Origin: Coprobacillus sp.
Lineage (GTDB): Bacteria; Bacillota_I; Bacilli_A; RFN20; CAG-826
Reading direction: 5' to 3'
Assembly: GCA_021203805.1 (NCBI GenBank)
Contig: JAJQAM010000026.1
Coordinates: 1 to 10,957 of the forward strand
Length of the DNA stretch: 10,957 nucleotides
The notes under the pieces were generated by a model that ran no database searches, was not told the DNA's origin, and saw only the letters and a list, made by a program, of their open reading frames with translations. The first letter of the stretch is position 1, and the number at the start of each line of letters is the position of its first letter. Position numbers and translations under genes: made by a program. Shown in pieces: positions 7,688 through 10,957 of this stretch.

Positions 7688-8966
7688 GATACCAGTTTTT
7701 TAGGATTCTTCCGTCTCCTTTACTAAAGGAGAGGGGAAGACCATCGTATTTAAGAAGGACCACTCCTTCTTTTTTATTATCGAGGCTATGACCCGCGATA
7801 TAAGAGAGGGCCTCCCCAAGGGAGCAGTCCACTTCGCTACTATAGCTCTCTATACTTCTTGCGTAGTGAAGATCGTATTTATAGACCTCGCTATTTTTAA
7901 CCTCGCCAATTTTCACTCCGGTATGGATGACGTTTAGGGTATAAAAGAGCTTACTTTCAAGCGGTCTAGGAAGAGTATAAAGCTCGTTTCTAAGTACGAG
8001 GTAGTGGGTTAATTTATTCTCACTGAATTTATGGGAGTACATCACTGACTCTTTACTCTGCGGCTCCTCTTTGGCCCGCCATAAATCTCCGTATTTTCTA
8101 ACGAGACATATATACTGCCCTTCCCCTGGAAAAAGAGAGGGAAAGAGATGAATTCCAAGTGGTTTATTTTTATTAACGTAGTAAAGCTTATTAGTTGGTA
8201 TTTCCCCAATGATACATTCCCTTTTACTCATAAGGTATTCGATGACCTCTTCGTCTTCTTCCTGGGAGTAGCTACAGGTCGAGTAGCACATCACCCCTCC
8301 CGGTTTAAGAAGGTCAAAGGCCATGACGATAAGCTCTTTTTGAATCTTAGCTTGCTTAAGGACTTTATTATAAGACCAGTCTCTTCTCATCTTATCTTCT
8401 TTTCTAAACATAGCGGAGCCTGAGCAAGGCGCGTCTAAGATAATCTTATCAAAATGGCCGTATAGATATGTATATAGGTCATTCTTTTTAAAATCGTTAT
8501 GAGTAATAACTATGTTATTAAGTCCCATCTTAGTAACGCTATCGATCTCGGTAAGTAGACGTGAGTAAGCGATATCATTACTAATAATGAGATTACTCTC
8601 ATCCCCAAGTAGAGATAGGTCAATACTTTTTCCTCCCGGCGCAGCGCATAAGTCTAAGACAACATCTCCCTTATCTATTCCAAGAAGCGAGGCCGGCACC
8701 ATAGCGCTTGGCTCCTGAATGTAGTAGCACCCTAGTTCGTAGTAGATTGATCCAGTTAGCTTACTCTTCTCCTTATTATCAAAGATAAAAGCGTTACTCA
8801 CCACTGGGTGCTCCCTTAGAAAAGGGAAGATTTCTTTTAGCTTTTCACTATTCATTTTATGCGTGTTTAAAACTAGGCCTCCTACTGGCTCTTTTTCTAA
8901 TGCCTCCTCTAAATTATTAATTTCCCTAGGGGACATATAGCTAGATAAGTGAGTTGAAAAATCCAT
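7671..8966 (-). CDS. rsmF: RsmB/NOP-family rRNA (cytosine-C5) methyltransferase, RsmF-type
   Basis: A 431-residue S-adenosylmethionine-dependent RNA m5C methyltransferase. An N-terminal RNA-binding segment (1-80) includes VGGLVLNTHK. The Rossmann core (about 85-290) holds the SAM motif LDLCAAPGGKS (104-114). The two functional cysteines are in DAPCSG (Cys181) and STCSYSQEEDE (Cys231), which in this family act in product release and covalent attack. The C-terminal part (about 300-431) resembles the RsmF/PUA-like extension of Gram-positive members, ending in PLSFSKGDGRILKNWYP, similar to the family's usual GKxxxGxLKNHYP. This extension favours the RsmF subtype over RsmB, which carries a NusB-like N-terminal domain not seen here. 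RsmF methylates 16S rRNA; the target base here is inferred only from family. No Shine-Dalgarno precedes the start, and a TATTAT lies only 11 bases upstream. The gene opposes its neighbours on both sides. Confidence 0.88.
   Translation of the reverse strand: MDFSTHLSSYMSPREINNLEEALEKEPVGGLVLNTHKMNSEKLKEIFPFLREHPVVSNAFIFDNKEKSKLTGSIYYELGCYYIQEPSAMVPASLLGIDKGDVVLDLCAAPGGKSIDLSLLGDESNLIISNDIAYSRLLTEIDSVTKMGLNNIVITHNDFKKNDLYTYLYGHFDKIILDAPCSGSAMFRKEDKMRRDWSYNKVLKQAKIQKELIVMAFDLLKPGGVMCYSTCSYSQEEDEEVIEYLMSKRECIIGEIPTNKLYYVNKNKPLGIHLFPSLFPGEGQYICLVRKYGDLWRAKEEPQSKESVMYSHKFSENKLTHYLVLRNELYTLPRPLESKLFYTLNVIHTGVKIGEVKNSEVYKYDLHYARSIESYSSEVDCSLGEALSYIAGHSLDNKKEGVVLLKYDGLPLSFSKGDGRILKNWYPILHR
7714..7732. 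repeat. Perfect inverted repeat in the 3' end of the rsmF-type gene
   Basis: TCTCCTTTA and TAAAGGAGA flank a single central C, giving a perfect 9+1+9 palindrome 27 bases beyond the plsC stop. It lies inside rsmF coding sequence (the PLSFSKGDG region) and is not followed by a U-rich tract on either strand, so it does not look like a standard terminator. Confidence 0.5.
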
Positions 8967-8982
8967 AGCTAAATTCTATAAT
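8954..8982 (+). promoter_or_regulatory. Sigma-A-type promoter of pdp
   Basis: TTGAAA (8954-8959) and TATAAT (8977-8982) are separated by exactly 17 bases. This predicts a transcript start near 8989 and a leader of about 36 bases containing the AAGGAA ribosome site. The -35 box lies in codons 3-5 of the divergent methyltransferase gene. Confidence 0.7.
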
Positions 8983-8983
8983 A
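8978..8983 (-). promoter_or_regulatory. Possible -10 element of the rsmF-type gene
   Basis: Read on the minus strand, this is TATTAT, ending 11 bases before the rsmF ATG. It overlaps the plus-strand TATAAT of the pdp promoter by five bases. The matching -35 (TTCTCT at 9006-9001, 17-base spacer) is weak, with three of six matches. The transcript would have a leader of only a few bases and no Shine-Dalgarno. Confidence 0.3.
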
Positions 8984-9011
8984 AAAATTGTCATTTTTAT
9001 AGAGAATAACT

Positions 9012-9017
9012 AAGGAA
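9012..9017 (+). promoter_or_regulatory. Ribosome binding site of pdp
   Basis: AAGGAA precedes ATG 9026 by eight bases and ATG 9032 by fourteen, favouring the first ATG. Confidence 0.6.
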
Positions 9018-9025
9018 CCACACTT

Positions 9026-10327
9026 ATGAGAATGGTCGATATAATAAGTAAGAAAAGAGATGGAGCCGCTCTTAATAGAGAGGAAATTCATTTCTTTATA
9101 GATGGTTATGTTAAGGGAGATATCCCTGACTATCAAGCCTCCGCTTTATGTATGGCAATCCTCTTTCAGGGAATGAATAATGAGGAGATATCTTTACTAA
9201 CCGATGAGATGTGTCATAGCGGCGCTACAATGGATCTCTCTAAGATAAGCGGCGTGAAAGTTGATAAACACTCGACCGGTGGTGTGGGGGATAAAACTAG
9301 TTTAGTTTTATGCCCAATGGTCGCTTCCTGCGGCGTTAAGGTCGCTAAGATGAGCGGTAGGGGCCTAGGTCATACCGGAGGCACTCTTGATAAACTTGAA
9401 TCTATCCCGGGACTTAGCGTCACTAAAAGCGACGCTGAGTTTATAGGACAGGTTAATAAAATAGGAATTGCCATAGTGGGACAAACAAGCGAGCTTGACC
9501 CCGCGGATAAAAAGCTATACGCCCTAAGAGACGTCACGGGAACCGTTGAGGCTATTCCTTTAATTGCCTCCTCAATTATGAGTAAAAAGCTTGCTAGCGG
9601 CACTGACACTATTCTTCTTGATGTTACCTTTGGAGAAGGCGCTTTTATGAAAGATATTAAAAGCGCACGCGAGCTTGCCCGCGTTATGGTGGATATTGGA
9701 AACGGGCTAGGTAAGAACACCAAAGCGGTTCTTTCTAGTATGGACGAGCCTCTTGGCTACGCCGTTGGTAATAGCCTAGAAATAAAAGAAGTGATAAACG
9801 CTCTTCATGGAAACGGCCCTAAAGATCTTATGGAATTATGCTATAAATGCGGCTCTATCATCCTTATGCAAGCGGGTATTACCCATACCGAAAGAGAAGG
9901 AAGACTTATGCTCTCGGAGGCGATTAAAACCGGAAAAGCCTATGACACTTTCCGTAAGATGGTTATCGCCCAAGGGGGCGATCCCGACTATATTGATGAT
10001 CCCTCTAAATTTAGAGATACAAGCTTTATTATTAATCTCGTCTCTAATAGTGAAGGCTACGTTAATAAGATTAACGCCTTAACAATAGGAGAGGTCTCTA
10101 TGAAGCTCGGAGCGGGAAGAGAAAAAATGGACGATATTATCGATATGGCCGCGGGTATTGTCCTTCATAAAAAAGTTGGAGATTATGTTAAAAAAGGCGA
10201 TACGCTTCTTGAAATTCATACCACGAGAAGTAATTATCGCGATTTAATTAAAGACCTAGAGGGAGCGTATGAGCTCGTCTCTAAAGAAGTTACCCCTCAT
10301 CCCGTAGTGTGGGAAGTTATTGAATAA
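9026..10327 (+). CDS. pdp: Pyrimidine-nucleoside phosphorylase
   Basis: A 433-residue enzyme, from memory the same length as B. subtilis Pdp, that phosphorolyses uridine, deoxyuridine and thymidine to the free base and (deoxy)ribose 1-phosphate in cytoplasmic nucleoside salvage. An all-alpha N-terminal domain (1-65) is followed by the phosphate-binding loop KHSTGGVGDKTS (81-92). The thymidine phosphorylase signature SGRGLGHTGGTLDKLE is at 110-125. The pyrimidine-site residues are seen as ALRDVTGT (Arg168) and ASSIMSKK (Ser183, Lys187). The C-terminal barrel-sandwich-like domain (about 335-433) includes GDYVKKGDTLLEIH. Length and overall form fit Gram-positive Pdp better than DeoA, but the uridine/thymidine preference cannot be settled here. 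ATG 9026 is preferred because AAGGAA lies at 9012-9017; ATG 9032 is a less well spaced alternative. The gene appears monocistronic, with its own promoter and a downstream hairpin terminator, and no deoC, cdd or nucleoside transporter is beside it. Confidence 0.95.
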   Translation: MRMVDIISKKRDGAALNREEIHFFIDGYVKGDIPDYQASALCMAILFQGMNNEEISLLTDEMCHSGATMDLSKISGVKVDKHSTGGVGDKTSLVLCPMVASCGVKVAKMSGRGLGHTGGTLDKLESIPGLSVTKSDAEFIGQVNKIGIAIVGQTSELDPADKKLYALRDVTGTVEAIPLIASSIMSKKLASGTDTILLDVTFGEGAFMKDIKSARELARVMVDIGNGLGKNTKAVLSSMDEPLGYAVGNSLEIKEVINALHGNGPKDLMELCYKCGSIILMQAGITHTEREGRLMLSEAIKTGKAYDTFRKMVIAQGGDPDYIDDPSKFRDTSFIINLVSNSEGYVNKINALTIGEVSMKLGAGREKMDDIIDMAAGIVLHKKVGDYVKKGDTLLEIHTTRSNYRDLIKDLEGAYELVSKEVTPHPVVWEVIE

Positions 10328-10352
10328 ATAGGTAATGGGCTAATATATAAAT

Positions 10353-10377
10353 AAAGCACCCTAAGGGTGCTTTTATT
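10353..10377. terminator. Bidirectional intrinsic terminator between pdp and rarA
   Basis: A perfect nine-base stem, AAAGCACCC (10353-10361) and GGGTGCTTT (10365-10373), closes a TAA loop. It is followed on the plus strand by TATTATT. Read on the minus strand, the same stem is followed by another A/T-rich tract (ATTTATATATT). It lies in the 52-base gap between the convergent stops of pdp and rarA and can serve both. Confidence 0.88.
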
Positions 10378-10379
10378 AT

Positions 10380-10957
10380 TTATTCAGGTTTCTCTTTTTT
10401 AAGCTCTCTCATATCGCTTCGCCTCTTATTTTTAGTGAGCTTAGCGTAGTTCTCATTAAGAACTTTCTCGTATGAACTTGGAGCAGGGTTAGGCTGATAA
10501 AACTTCATGTCTTTTATCATATTAGGGAGGTATTGGACCTTGGCCCATAGATCCGGTCTATCATAAGGATATTTATCTTCTTCTTTGACGTTTACTGGGT
10601 TAAGTCTTAGGTAGTCCATAACATCAAGAGGATGCTCCGAGGCATAGTCCATAGTGGCCTCGATTGAGTTAACCGCGGCTCTTGACTTAGGGGAGAGGGC
10701 GAGCTCACACACAATAAAGCCTAAGGGAATACAGGCCTCAGGGAAGCCGACTTCTTCGGCGGTATGAAGCGCGTGATAGGTGCGGTCCACCACCGCGGGA
10801 TTAGCAAGGCCTATATCTTCATAGGCGATAACAAGAAGTCTACGCTTAATCGCGGTGAGATCCTCCGCGACGCAGAGTCTTGCAAGATAGTAAAGCGCAG
10901 CGTCGACATCGCTTCCTCTAATGCTCTTTTGAAGAGCGCTTAAAGAGTCGTAGTAGT
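10380..10957 (-). CDS. rarA: Replication-associated recombination protein RarA/MgsA (AAA+ ATPase), C-terminal part
   Basis: The 3' portion of a gene that runs off the right edge: 191 complete codons plus the stop, with the N-terminal AAA+ ATPase domain outside the window. The visible part begins YYDSLSALQKSIRGSDVDAA, the start of the RarA C-terminal tetramerisation region, followed by LYYLARL, YEDIGLANP (family SEDIGxADP) and HTAEEVGFPEACIPLG. The late QYLPNM and FYQPNP stretch matches the conserved RarA tail. RarA (also MgsA/WRNIP1) is a tetrameric ATPase that works with SSB and RecA at stalled replication forks. The frame stays open from the window edge to TAA at 10382-10380; the GTG at 10793 is an internal valine, not a start. 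The highly charged tail (NKRRSDMRELKKEKPE) is unremarkable. A shared hairpin terminator separates this gene from convergent pdp. Confidence 0.92.
   Translation of the reverse strand, partial: YYDSLSALQKSIRGSDVDAALYYLARLCVAEDLTAIKRRLLVIAYEDIGLANPAVVDRTYHALHTAEEVGFPEACIPLGFIVCELALSPKSRAAVNSIEATMDYASEHPLDVMDYLRLNPVNVKEEDKYPYDRPDLWAKVQYLPNMIKDMKFYQPNPAPSSYEKVLNENYAKLTKNKRRSDMRELKKEKPE

Noticed and set aside
7688..7703. T-run after the plsC stop as an intrinsic terminator
   Set aside because: GTTTTTTAGG follows the stop, but the only upstream pairing I find is a three-base CGG/CCG stem, too weak to call, and the T-run encodes Lys-Asn codons of the opposite gene.
9370..9723. A 117-codon open frame antisense to pdp
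   Set aside because: It mirrors conserved pdp codons and its protein is a Ser/Leu/Ile-rich sequence typical of an opposite-strand shadow.
10380..10793. A complete 137-residue gene starting at GTG 10793
   Set aside because: The frame stays open to the window edge and the upstream codons encode conserved RarA sequence (SIRGSDVDAALYYLARL), so this is the tail of rarA and not a separate small gene.

Overview
The window reads as an ordinary chromosomal stretch from a low-to-moderate GC Bacillota, probably a member of Bacilli (an Erysipelotrichia/RF39-like uncultured lineage would fit, but the sequence does not prove this). The main evidence is an RNase J2-type gene immediately upstream of a SpoIIIE/FtsK translocase, an order that recalls the rnjB-tepA-spoIIIE region of Bacillus subtilis, together with a Gram-positive-type pyrimidine-nucleoside phosphorylase, an AmyX-like pullulanase and an RsmF-type rRNA methyltransferase. 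All tryptophans are TGG and no in-frame TGA occurs in any long gene, while ftsK ends at TGA, so the standard bacterial code is likely rather than the Mycoplasma code. No tRNA, rRNA, CRISPR array, insertion sequence or phage gene was seen, and no gap exceeds 60 bases.

Layout. Positions 9-7687 hold five genes on the plus strand: an RNase J-like protein with an eroded active site (rnjB-like), ftsK/spoIIIE, acpS, a type I pullulanase and a PlsC-like acyltransferase. The last four are tightly packed: acpS overlaps ftsK, pullulanase follows acpS by one base, and plsC follows by 13 bases. A convergent rRNA m5C methyltransferase (8966-7671, minus) overlaps the end of plsC by 17 bases. A 59-base divergent intergenic region then carries a near-consensus promoter for the pyrimidine-nucleoside phosphorylase (9026-10327, plus). 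A bidirectional hairpin terminator separates that gene from the 3' part of rarA (minus), which runs off the right edge.

How the genes work together. RNase J2-like and FtsK/SpoIIIE act in RNA turnover and chromosome segregation. AcpS activates acyl carrier protein, and PlsC-type enzymes use acyl-ACP or acyl-CoA to build phosphatidic acid. The pullulanase between them debranches cytoplasmic glycogen or imported alpha-glucans. The methyltransferase modifies rRNA, Pdp salvages pyrimidine nucleosides, and RarA acts at stalled replication forks. I see housekeeping metabolism and genome maintenance, not a new system. The points most worth a second look are the degenerate RNase J catalytic centre, the uncertain ftsK start with a promoter-like element beside it, and the overlapping divergent promoter elements before pdp.
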